Shown piece by piece: positions 23,459 to 30,664 of a stretch of 35,277 nucleotides of DNA; within the stretch, counting starts at the first letter, position 1; every line of letters starts with the position of its first letter. Under the pieces are notes generated by a model that was not told the DNA's origin, did not search any database, and saw nothing but the letters and a program-made list of their open reading frames with translations. This stretch comes from JBOIBN01 sp050739575. GTDB lineage: Bacteria; Pseudomonadota; Gammaproteobacteria; JAKDMP01. The stretch covers positions 1 to 35,277 of the forward strand of contig JBOIBN010000023.1 in the NCBI GenBank assembly GCA_050739575.1. The letters run 5' to 3'. A program made the position numbers and the translations under genes.

Positions 23459-24520
23459 TCAACGCGGCTTGTCGCTCGATTGTTCTGGCCCCCAGATGCC
23501 GCGCGCGAGCCAACCGATCTGAAAGCGCGTACGTGCTTCCAGAGCCCTCATGATTTCTCCGATGCGGCGGTTGAGTGTGCTGGCGGATATCCCCAATTCG
23601 TAGGCGATGCTTTTGTCGTTCAGGCCGGCGGCCATCAACGGAATCAGTTCTTCGGCGTCCCTGGGCAACCGTGCGGCGGGATTGCCGGTCTTCAATTCAC
23701 CTTCACGTGTCACCGAAATGGGTGCGGCGCGCGCCCAGAGAATTTCGAACAGGGCGTAAAGTGCTTCGAGCAACGCCGAGGAGCGGACCAGCAGCACCGG
23801 ACTGCTCGATTGCTCCAGATCCAGCGGGATAAGGGCGAGACGGCGGTCGGTGAGCACCATTTTGAACGGGAGGCGGGGAAGCACTCTGACTTCTTCGCCG
23901 GTTTTGATGTCGCCGCGAACCCGCGCTACAGCGCCGGGTAGGGCGAGAAACTCCGCATCTACGATACTGCGTGAGCGTACGCCTCTCGCCTGCGCTTCCC
24001 TTTGCGTGTAAGTGTCCTGTTCGGGCGATACATCGAGACGAGAAACCAGCATCGGCGGGCGAACCAGGGCAACGACCTCGTGCTGTGCCGTACGCGACAT
24101 TTGTTCGACGATCTGGCGTTCGGCCTCGCTGCTGGTGATCAACTCGACCGTCTGCTCCTGCTCGCCGCCTCCCCTTTGCCGGCGCGTCGCCGTCGCCTGT
24201 TCCTGCAGTTCCCGAATGATGCCGCGCGCGCGTTGCAAGTCTTCCTGCCGGCGCAGTGCGAGCGCTTCCATGGCGATATCGGGGGAAACCGGAAGGTAGC
24301 GGCGCGGCCGTTCCGGTGTGTGCGTGGTCAGTCCCTTGGTTTCGATCGTGTCCAGCAGTCGTTGGGCCTTGCTCGGCGCCAATGCCAGCGCTTGTGCGAT
24401 CTCCGCTACGCCTGCACCCGGGTGCGTCAGCAACCAGCGGTAGGCCCGCTCTTCCGCCTCGCCGACACCCAGGATCTCCAGCGGTCGCGCCGCATTGGAT
24501 CCGGTTCGAGATGTAGTCAT
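23459..24520 (-). CDS. TrmB-like / LuxR-type HTH transcriptional regulator
   Basis: The 353-residue protein has two DNA-binding-like ends. At residues about 20-80 there is a winged-helix resembling TrmB/MarR domains (LGVGEAEERAYRWLLTHPGAGVAEIAQALALAPSKAQRLLDTIETKGL), followed by a helical linker and a middle domain with VRVLPRLPFKMVLTDRRLALIPLD. At about 285-345 there is a LuxR-type HTH (LPRDAEELIPLMAAGLNDKSIAYELGISASTLNRRIGEIMRAL). This architecture is common in actinobacteria and infrequent in proteobacteria as far as I know. The ligand and targets are unknown. The ATG at 24520 is preferred over a TTG nine codons upstream. No catalytic gene cluster sits next to it. Confidence 0.75.
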   Translation of the reverse strand: MTTSRTGSNAARPLEILGVGEAEERAYRWLLTHPGAGVAEIAQALALAPSKAQRLLDTIETKGLTTHTPERPRRYLPVSPDIAMEALALRRQEDLQRARGIIRELQEQATATRRQRGGGEQEQTVELITSSEAERQIVEQMSRTAQHEVVALVRPPMLVSRLDVSPEQDTYTQREAQARGVRSRSIVDAEFLALPGAVARVRGDIKTGEEVRVLPRLPFKMVLTDRRLALIPLDLEQSSSPVLLVRSSALLEALYALFEILWARAAPISVTREGELKTGNPAARLPRDAEELIPLMAAGLNDKSIAYELGISASTLNRRIGEIMRALEARTRFQIGWLARGIWGPEQSSDKPR

Positions 24521-24595
24521 TGGATATTCAGCCGTAGAGATCGGCAACTATGCTGACACAAGCGAAATTCAAGCGGAACGGAAGGGCGCGGGCTG

Positions 24596-24814
24596 TCAGG
24601 CGTTGAGGTCGGGAATGAGCGCGCTCTTCACACGCTCGATTTCGTCGCGCAGTTGCAGCTTGCGTTTCTTCAGACGCTGGATGGCGATCTGATCCACGTA
24701 GTTGGCTTCGGAAAGTGCGACAATCTCTTCGTCGAGCGTCCGATGCTCGGCGGCGAGAAGCTCTAGCCGCCGGCGTAATGCGCGGTGTCGTTCGGGCTCC
24801 AGCGGTTTACGCAT
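24596..24814 (-). CDS. YdcH family protein (DUF465)
   Basis: This small all-helical protein has 72 residues from the ATG at 24814. It has the DUF465 pattern: an N-terminal helix with HRALRRRLELLAAEHRTLDEEIVALSE, a short turn (NYVDQIAI), and a second basic helix (QRLKKRKLQLRDEIERVKSAL) that would form a helical hairpin or coiled coil. The function of the family is unknown. AAGG lies seven bases before the ATG. It sits back to back with queD. Confidence 0.85.
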   Translation of the reverse strand: MRKPLEPERHRALRRRLELLAAEHRTLDEEIVALSEANYVDQIAIQRLKKRKLQLRDEIERVKSALIPDLNA

Positions 24815-24904
24815 CGCCTTGTTCCTCGGGGGCACGGCCCCTCATGCGGCTCCATCGTAGCCTCTTAAGCGGCTTGCGGCAAGGCGTGCGACAATGGCTT
24901 GAGA

Positions 24905-25282
24905 ATGCCGACGGCGATGGCGATGGACGTCTATAAGCGCTTTCAAATCGAGGCTGCCCACCGACTGCCGAACGTGCCCGCAGAACACAAGTGCGCGCGC
25001 CTGCACGGCCATTCGTTTCAGATCGAGTTGCGGATAGCTGGCGCGGTAGACCCAGCAACTGGCTGGGTGCTTGATTTCGCCGACATCGCCGTGGTTTTCG
25101 AGCCCCTATTCGCGATGCTCGATCATCACTATCTGAACGAAATTGCCGGGCTCGAAAATCCCACCAGCGAGAACCTTGCGCGCTGGATCTGGCGACGAAT
25201 CAAGCCGGCGTTGCCGGGGCTTTCCGAAGTCGGTGTCGCCGAGACTTGTACCGCCGGCTGTATCTACCGCGGCGAGGAATAG
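24905..25282 (+). CDS. queD: 6-carboxy-5,6,7,8-tetrahydropterin synthase
   Basis: Converts 7,8-dihydroneopterin triphosphate to 6-carboxytetrahydropterin in the queuosine (7-deazaguanine) pathway. It follows E. coli QueD closely: IEAAHRLPNVPAEHKCARLHGHSF with the zinc histidines and the catalytic cysteine, DPATGWVLDFADI, LDHHYLNEIAGLENPTSENLARWIW, and ETCTAGCIYRGEE at the C-terminus. In-frame ATGs occur at 24905, 24917 and 24923, plus a TTG at 24899. None has a good ribosome site, so the exact start is open; 24905 gives 125 residues. No other queuosine genes are near. Confidence 0.94.
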   Translation: MPTAMAMDVYKRFQIEAAHRLPNVPAEHKCARLHGHSFQIELRIAGAVDPATGWVLDFADIAVVFEPLFAMLDHHYLNEIAGLENPTSENLARWIWRRIKPALPGLSEVGVAETCTAGCIYRGEE

Positions 25283-25330
25283 TCCGCGCGAAAAACTTCT
25301 GTGCCGCAAAAGGGGACAGCCGAACTTTTT

Positions 25331-26155
25331 TCAGGCCGCCTTGCGCGCCGCACTCGTGTAGTCGCGTGAGCGGTCGCCGCAGGCGAGAAAGCTTGGATTG
25401 ATCAGCGTAGTACGCGTGTTGTAGCGCAACGGATTGCCATTGAGATCGGTGACCGCTCCGCCTGCCGCTTCGAGCACAGCCTGGCCGGCTGCCGTATCCC
25501 ATTCCGAGGTGGGTTTGAGGCGCAGATATACGTCTGCGCGGCCCTCGGCCACGAGGCAGAATTTGAGTGCGCTCCCGACGGCGAGAAACTCGTGTCTTCC
25601 GAGGGCGGCGGCGAAGCCTTCCAGTTCGCCTCCCGCATGCGAACGGCTGCCGACGATGCGTACTGCCCGTTGGCGCGCCACATCCGACGTGTGCAACGTA
25701 TTGACGATGCCCGCTTTGTCGCGGCGTTTGGCGGGTCCCGCCACGCCGCCGATGTAGCTCGTGCCTTCGATTGGTACGTGCACGATTCCCAACACCGGCC
25801 GGCCGAACTCGATGAGTGCCACGTTGATCGTGAATTCGCCGTTGCGCTTGACGAATTCCTTGGTGCCGTCGAGCGGATCCACCAGCCAGTAGCGCGTCCA
25901 GCCTTGGCGCTGGGCCGCCGTGTAGTGGGTCGCGTTTTCTTCGGAAAGTACCGGCAACTCGGGATTCAACTCCTTGAGGCCCGCGTCGAGAATATGATGG
26001 CTGGCAAGGTCGGCGGCCGTCAGCGGCGACGCGTCCGCCTTGATGTTCACCACGAAATCCTTCTCGCCGTAAATCGCGAGTATCGCCTCCGATGCCCGGC
26101 GCACGAGCCGTTCGAGAAGTTCGATTAAATCGGCATAGCCGTTGCGGGTATTCAT
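25331..26155 (-). CDS. cysQ: 3'(2'),5'-bisphosphate nucleotidase CysQ
   Basis: Removes the 3'-phosphate from PAP or PAPS, recycling the by-product of sulfate assimilation. The 274-residue product has the inositol-monophosphatase-family metal motifs: VLSEEN (about 70-75), WLVDPLDGTKEFVKRNGEFTINVALI (about 90-115) and the late SEWDTAAGQAVLEAAGG, with SALKFCLVAEGRADVY as in E. coli CysQ. It is transcribed away from the nucleotidase gene at 26173, with only 17 bases between the two start codons. Confidence 0.95.
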   Translation of the reverse strand: MNTRNGYADLIELLERLVRRASEAILAIYGEKDFVVNIKADASPLTAADLASHHILDAGLKELNPELPVLSEENATHYTAAQRQGWTRYWLVDPLDGTKEFVKRNGEFTINVALIEFGRPVLGIVHVPIEGTSYIGGVAGPAKRRDKAGIVNTLHTSDVARQRAVRIVGSRSHAGGELEGFAAALGRHEFLAVGSALKFCLVAEGRADVYLRLKPTSEWDTAAGQAVLEAAGGAVTDLNGNPLRYNTRTTLINPSFLACGDRSRDYTSAARKAA

Positions 26156-26172
26156 GCCGCTATCATACCGGG

Positions 26173-26841
26173 ATGCAGACGCCGCACACCAGTTTGTTCT
26201 TCGCGGATCTCGGCACGCTGTTCATAGACATGGACGGTACCCTCACCGATCTCGCCTTCGATCGGATGTTTTTCCGCGAGACTCTGCCGGCGCGCTACGC
26301 TGCGGCGGCGGGGCTGGATCCGGCAGTAGCGTCGGAGCGGGTGAGCGGCGAGCTGGCTGCGATCCAGGGCACGCTGCCGTGGTACTCGCTGGCGCATCTC
26401 GGCCGGCTGTTCGGTCTCGATCTTGCGTTGCTCACGGAGGAATTCGCTCACGAGGTCGTGCTGCAGGCGGGTGCGCTCGATTTTCTCGCCCGCGCGCGCG
26501 CCCGCTACCGTTGCGTACTCGTGACCAATGCCGATCCGGCTGTACTTGCGCTCAAGCTGAGGCGCACGGGACTCGCGGACTGGTTCGACGGCATTATCAG
26601 TGCGCATCACTTGGGCGCCTCGAAGGAAGAAGCTCTTTTCTACGAACGTCTCGAAGCCATCGAACCGGACTGTCCGCACGCAGGACTGCTGATCGACGAT
26701 AATCTGTACGCGATTGCCGCTGCCCGCCGCGCGGGGCTTGCAGCCGTCGCCATCGCGCGCCCCGATTTGAGCCAACGGGCGCGGCAAATCGAAGACGGTC
26801 CCGCGGTCGAAACCATCGCCGCTCTTATGGAGCATCTATAA
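26173..26841 (+). CDS. yrfG: YrfG-type purine 5'-nucleotidase (HAD family)
   Basis: A haloacid-dehalogenase phosphatase of 222 residues, related to the E. coli GMP/IMP nucleotidase YrfG. Motif I is D19MD21GTLTDLAFDRMFF, motif II is VLVTNAD, and motif IV is LLIDDN. IQGTLPWYSLAHLGRLFGLDL matches the family's QHTLNWYCLDYW region. The frame extends upstream to 26092 but that part is antisense to cysQ. The ATG at 26173 lies 17 bases from the cysQ start, so its promoter must lie within the beginning of cysQ. Confidence 0.88.
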   Translation: MQTPHTSLFFADLGTLFIDMDGTLTDLAFDRMFFRETLPARYAAAAGLDPAVASERVSGELAAIQGTLPWYSLAHLGRLFGLDLALLTEEFAHEVVLQAGALDFLARARARYRCVLVTNADPAVLALKLRRTGLADWFDGIISAHHLGASKEEALFYERLEAIEPDCPHAGLLIDDNLYAIAAARRAGLAAVAIARPDLSQRARQIEDGPAVETIAALMEHL

Positions 26842-26859
26842 GCTACGAAGGCAAGTCCG

Positions 26860-28026
26860 TCAGCCGGCTGCGCGGCGGCGGTACACATCGCGCAGGTTGG
26901 CGAGGTAGGCGGGGTCGGGCGAAATTGCCTTGTCGGGGTCGTCGGAGAGTTTGGCGACCGCTTGGCCGTTGAGCCGCGTCATCTTGATAACGGTGTTCAG
27001 CGGCGCGAGACCCATGTCGTTGGTGAGATTGGTGCCGATTCCGAAGCTGATGCGCGTACGTTCGCGATAGCGGCGGAAAATTTCCAGCGCGCGCGGCACG
27101 GTCAGGCTGTCGCTGTAGATCAACAGTTTTTCGCGCGGGTCTATGCCGAGGCGTTCATAGTGCGCGAGCACGCGCTCGGTCCATTCGAAGGGATCGCCGG
27201 AGTCGTGGCGCACGCCAGAGTAGGCGCGGGCGAGTTCGCCGTCGAAGTCGGCAAGGAAGGCGTCGAGCCCGTAGGTGTCGGAGAGCGCGATGCCGAGCGT
27301 GTCGCCGTATTCCTCAAGCCAGGTTTTGAGCGCGAACACCTGAGCTTCTGCGAGTGTGGAAGCGAGAGCTTGGCAGCCCTGGAAGAATTCATGGGCCATA
27401 GTGCCGGTGGGTTTCAGGTCGAGGCGGCGGGCAAGATCCACGTTGCTGGTGCCGGCGAGTGCGATGGGTACGAGCCGCTTGAGTCCGCACAGCAGCTCCT
27501 CGTGCCAACGGCGCGAAAAGCGACGGCGGGTGCCGAATTCCGTGACGGTGAAGCCTGGGCCGGCATCGGCCATGAGTTCGGCCTTATAGCCGAGCCGCAT
27601 GAGTGCGGTGGCGTAATCCGGTGCCGCATTCGTAGAATGAAAGTAGATTTCGTTCACGACGGCGAGGATGGGAACCTCGTAGAGAATCGCGGCATGCCAT
27701 GGGCCGCGTATCGTGATTTCGAGTTGCCGCACGCCGGGACGAACGACGACTTGGCGCGGGTCGAAGCGAAAGCGCGCGAGATGGGCGACGAAGTCTTCGG
27801 AGAACCAAGGCAACGTGGAAAGATAGCCGCGTTCCGCTTCGCTCAGGCGCAGCGCGGCAAGCTGTTCGATTTCGGCGTGAATCGCGTGTGCATAGGGGCG
27901 CAGATCCACGTCCTGGGTGCGGCAGCGGAACTGGTATTCCGCCTGGGCCGCGGGAAAATGATGCAGCACGGTCTGCATCATCGTGAACTTGTAAAGGTCC
28001 GTGTCGAGCAGCGATTGAATAATCAT
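26860..28026 (-). CDS. pncB: Nicotinate phosphoribosyltransferase
   Basis: Forms nicotinate mononucleotide from nicotinate and PRPP with ATP, a salvage route to NAD. From the ATG at 28026 it has 388 residues. Landmarks are LLDTDLYKFTMMQTV (6-20), TEFGTRRRFS, the phosphorylated-histidine site GTMAHEFFQG, SDTYGLDAFLADFD, and GVRHDSGDPFEWTERVL with LLIYSDSL. GAGGAA lies about seven bases before the ATG. The frame further upstream is antisense to nrtR. It is the second gene of an operon with nrtR (34-base gap), whose product is the likely repressor. Confidence 0.95.
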   Translation of the reverse strand: MIIQSLLDTDLYKFTMMQTVLHHFPAAQAEYQFRCRTQDVDLRPYAHAIHAEIEQLAALRLSEAERGYLSTLPWFSEDFVAHLARFRFDPRQVVVRPGVRQLEITIRGPWHAAILYEVPILAVVNEIYFHSTNAAPDYATALMRLGYKAELMADAGPGFTVTEFGTRRRFSRRWHEELLCGLKRLVPIALAGTSNVDLARRLDLKPTGTMAHEFFQGCQALASTLAEAQVFALKTWLEEYGDTLGIALSDTYGLDAFLADFDGELARAYSGVRHDSGDPFEWTERVLAHYERLGIDPREKLLIYSDSLTVPRALEIFRRYRERTRISFGIGTNLTNDMGLAPLNTVIKMTRLNGQAVAKLSDDPDKAISPDPAYLANLRDVYRRRAAG

Positions 28027-28060
28027 CGGTAGTTCCTCGGCAGGTTTGGTGCAGACGCCT

Positions 28061-28726
28061 TCATCGGTAGATGATCTCCACGCGAGAATCCTTAAGCCGG
28101 TAGAGCATGGCTGGACGGTGCCGTCCGTTTTGACGCTTTTCTCCCGTCGCCGCGAGCCGCCCGAGTGCCATAAGCGAGCGGCGGAAATTGCGCTTGTCCA
28201 GACGCTCGCCCTTGATCGCTTCGTATATGACCTGCACTTCAGCGAGCGTGAAAGTTTGGGGCAGCAACTGGAAGGCGACGGTGGAGTATTCCACCTTGGC
28301 CGCGAGCCGACGACGGGCGGCGGCGAGAATTTCCCCGTGATTGAAGGCGAGACGCGGCAGCCGACCAAGCGCCTGCCAAGCGATCCGTTCCTGCACGGGA
28401 ACAGGAAACGCAGCGATAGGCACGAGCCCGAAGTAGCCGACGTTGAAGACACGTCCCCAGCGCCCTGGGTAGTGCGAGGCGAAGGTGTAAAGCTGCTCGA
28501 TGTAAACGTCGGCGAGTCCGGTCTGTTCGGCGAGCGAGCGTTCCGCACAGTGGTCCAGCGTTTCCTCGGCCTGGATATAGTCCCCCGGCAGCGCCCACCA
28601 GTTTGCGAAAGGCTCGCGGTCGCGCTTGACGGTGAGTACAACGAGTTCCTCGCCGCGCACTGAAAAAAGCGCCGTATCGGCAGTGACGGCTGGCTGGACG
28701 TATTCGGCGGTACTCAGTGCGGCCAT
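28061..28726 (-). CDS. nrtR: NrtR-type transcriptional regulator of NAD metabolism
   Basis: NrtR proteins join a Nudix-like ADP-ribose-sensing domain to a winged helix and repress NAD genes. Here residues 15-140 form the Nudix-like part (VRGEELVVLTVKRDREPFANWWALPGDYI). Its Nudix box, from G48 onward, reads R-S-L-A-E-Q-T-G-L where active hydrolases have REUxEExGU. The catalytic glutamates are thus partly lost, as expected for a sensor without enzymatic activity. Residues about 150-221 form the winged helix (TFTLAEVQVIYEAIKGERLDKRNFRRSLMAL). The operon with pncB fits the role. The promoter upstream is filled with AGTGT/ACACT half-sites, arguing for autoregulation. Confidence 0.88.
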   Translation of the reverse strand: MAALSTAEYVQPAVTADTALFSVRGEELVVLTVKRDREPFANWWALPGDYIQAEETLDHCAERSLAEQTGLADVYIEQLYTFASHYPGRWGRVFNVGYFGLVPIAAFPVPVQERIAWQALGRLPRLAFNHGEILAAARRRLAAKVEYSTVAFQLLPQTFTLAEVQVIYEAIKGERLDKRNFRRSLMALGRLAATGEKRQNGRHRPAMLYRLKDSRVEIIYR

Positions 28727-28738
28727 AGGGCACAGGCC

Positions 28739-28783
28739 TAAGTGTCAAGTTTACACTAAATAATAGTGTGATCTTTACACTTA
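28739..28783. promoter_or_regulatory. Array of four alternating half-sites, probable NrtR operators
   Basis: AGTGT occurs at 28741 and 28765 and ACACT at 28753 and 28777, so half-sites alternate in orientation exactly every 12 bases. The inner pair makes ACACTA-AATAA-TAGTGT (28753-28769). The outer pair makes TAAGTGT (28739-28745) with ACACTTA (28777-28783). The array overlaps both elements of the nrtR promoter. NrtR repressors bind palindromes of this general size. The identity of this operator is inferred from position and the adjacent regulator gene. Confidence 0.65.
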
Positions 28784-28788
28784 GTCAA
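28760..28788 (-). promoter_or_regulatory. Promoter of the nrtR-pncB operon
   Basis: On the minus strand, TTGACT (28783-28788) and TATTAT (28760-28765) are separated by exactly 17 bases, each with five of six consensus matches. Transcription would begin near 28753, about 27 bases before the nrtR ATG at 28726, right over the half-site array. Confidence 0.7.
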
Positions 28789-28809
28789 ATCCCCACTCTC
28801 CCAAGAAGG

Positions 28810-30081
28810 CTATCTTTTGCGTCGCCGATCGCCTGTGCGCGGACCGCCACGCCCGTCGTCGCCACCGCGACGGGGTGGCCGCGAGCGCGGACGCGGGGTG
28901 GGGCGCTCGATGTCGACGAGGAATCCGGCATGTTCGTATTCGCGCGGGATCTCGTGACCGATGAAGCGCTCGATTTCGGGCAGCGAGAAGGCGTAGGTGT
29001 CGCAGGCAAAGGAGATGGCCTCGCCGCTTGCGCCGGCGCGTCCCGTGCGCCCGATGCGGTGCACGTAGTCCTCGGCGTCTTGGGGCAGATCGTAGTTGAA
29101 GATATGACTCACGGCGGGGATGTGCAGTCCGCGCGAGGCGACGTCGGTGGTCACGAGAAAGCGGATTTCGCCGCTCTCGAAGGCAGCGAGATAGGCGAGG
29201 CGTTTGTTCTGAGGTACGTCGCCGGATAGGACGCGGGCCTCGAACCCGTTCGCGCGGAGCAGCGCGCCCAGGTAATCTGCGGCGCGCCGGGTGTTGACGA
29301 AGACCATCGCGCGTTCGGGTTCAAGGCGGTTGATGAGTCCGACGAGCAGCCGCGCCTTCTCTTCCATGCCTGGAAAATAAAGTTGCTCGCTTACTGAGGC
29401 TGCCGTGATCTGTTCGGGATCTATGCGCACGAAGTGCGGATCGCGCATGTGTTCGTGGGCAAGCTCCATCACCCGGTATGAGAGTGTCGCCGAATACAGC
29501 ATGGTCAGGCGCCGTTCGGGGGGCGGCAGGCGGCGCAGGAGATAGCGGATGTCGGCGATGAAGCCGAGATCGAACATCCGGTCCGCCTCGTCCAGTACGG
29601 CGACCTCGACTTCGCGCAGATCGTAGAGGTGCTGTTTGAAGAAATCGATCAGCCGCCCCGGTGTGCCGATCAGGACGTCCACGCCGCCGGCGATGCGCTC
29701 TTGCTGGCGCTCGTAGCCGGCGCCGCCATAGACGACCACCATCCTGAGGCCGGTATGGCGTCCGAGGTTGGTCGCGTCGCGATGAATCTGGATCGCAAGT
29801 TCGCGCGTGGGGGCGACGATGAAAGCCCGGGGCTGGGTGATGCGTCGTGTCTCTGACGCCGGGTGGTCGAGAAGGCGGTTGAACAACGCGAGCAGAAAGG
29901 CGGCGGTCTTGCCGGTGCCGGTTTGCGCTTGTCCGGCTACGTCGTGTCCGGCAAGCGCATCGGGGAGCGTGCGCTGCTGAATCGGCGTCAACTGCTCGAA
30001 TCCGGCCTCGCGCACGCCCGCGGCAATGGACGCGGCAAGCCCGAGTTCGGCAAAACTGCGCGGTGGGATTTTTCGCTGCAT
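28810..30081 (-). CDS. rhlB: ATP-dependent RNA helicase RhlB
   Basis: A DEAD-box helicase of 423 residues; RhlB unwinds RNA for the degradosome. The motifs appear in order: Q motif (FEQLTPIQQ), AQTGTGKT, APTRELAIQ, GTPGRLIDF, DEADRMFDLGF, YSATLSYRVMEL, TTDVASRGLHIPAVSHIFNYDLP and HRIGRTGRAGASG. The wording LGFIADIRYLLRR and FNYDLPQDAEDYVHR is RhlB-like rather than RhlE-like. The C-terminal tail (about 385-423) is rich in Arg, Gly and Pro and probably binds RNA. The start at 30081 has AGGGAA upstream; the longer frame is unsupported. The placement divergent from trxA-rho is the same as in E. coli. Confidence 0.93.
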   Translation of the reverse strand: MQRKIPPRSFAELGLAASIAAGVREAGFEQLTPIQQRTLPDALAGHDVAGQAQTGTGKTAAFLLALFNRLLDHPASETRRITQPRAFIVAPTRELAIQIHRDATNLGRHTGLRMVVVYGGAGYERQQERIAGGVDVLIGTPGRLIDFFKQHLYDLREVEVAVLDEADRMFDLGFIADIRYLLRRLPPPERRLTMLYSATLSYRVMELAHEHMRDPHFVRIDPEQITAASVSEQLYFPGMEEKARLLVGLINRLEPERAMVFVNTRRAADYLGALLRANGFEARVLSGDVPQNKRLAYLAAFESGEIRFLVTTDVASRGLHIPAVSHIFNYDLPQDAEDYVHRIGRTGRAGASGEAISFACDTYAFSLPEIERFIGHEIPREYEHAGFLVDIERPTPRPRSRPPRRGGDDGRGGPRTGDRRRKR

Positions 30082-30337
30082 TCGATGTTCCCTGGGGTGG
30101 CTCGGCGTTCGGGGCTTGCATTGATGCGCCGATCGGCCCACAATAATGCTTGATGGGATCAGGGCGGCCCTGGGGGCGTCCTGAGCGACCGGGCCAATCC
30201 GAGCCGAACCAGGCTGAAACTTAATAGTCCCTATTGTGCCGCATGCGGCCCTGCCGTTTATACCCACCCATTTCAAATCGTTCTTTCCCGCAGTGGCCGA
30301 GGGCCGTTCATGGTTGCCGTGAAAATGGAGGTTTAAC

Positions 30338-30664
30338 GTGAGCCAACATGTCTCGCATACGTCGGATTCCGCCTTTGAGACCGACGTGCTGGAATCGAAT
30401 ACGCCCGTGCTCGTGGACTATTGGGCCGAATGGTGCGGGCCCTGCAAGATGATCGCACCCGTTCTCGATGAGGTCGCCGGCGATTTCGGAGACCGCGTCA
30501 AGGTCGTCAAGCTCAACATAGACGAGAATGCGCAAACGCCACGCAAATACAACGTCCGCGGGATTCCGACCCTGATGCTGTTCAAGGGGGGCGACGTCAC
30601 CGCGCAGAAGGTGGGAGCGCTGTCGAAATCGCAGCTTGCGGCCTTTCTGGAGGCGAACCTTTGA
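30338..30664 (+). CDS. trxA: Thioredoxin 1
   Basis: The cytoplasmic disulfide reductase. The 108 residues have the active site W32-C33-G34-P35-C36-K, the buried Asp in LVDYWAEW, and the cis-proline loop RGIPTLMLF (P77). It starts with GTG at 30338 preceded by GGAGG at seven bases. The 256-base divergent gap to rhlB contains a 12-bp palindrome GCCGCATGCGGC at 30238-30249 but no clear promoter hexamers. Its stop codon overlaps the rho start (TTGA). Likely partners in this window are Bcp and the CysQ pathway (PAPS reduction), both of which draw on thioredoxin in general. Confidence 0.96.
   Translation: MSQHVSHTSDSAFETDVLESNTPVLVDYWAEWCGPCKMIAPVLDEVAGDFGDRVKVVKLNIDENAQTPRKYNVRGIPTLMLFKGGDVTAQKVGALSKSQLAAFLEANL

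Noticed and set aside
26092..26172. Upstream extension of the YrfG-like gene into cysQ
   Set aside because: Those 27 residues are antisense to the cysQ start and the HAD fold begins after the ATG at 26173.
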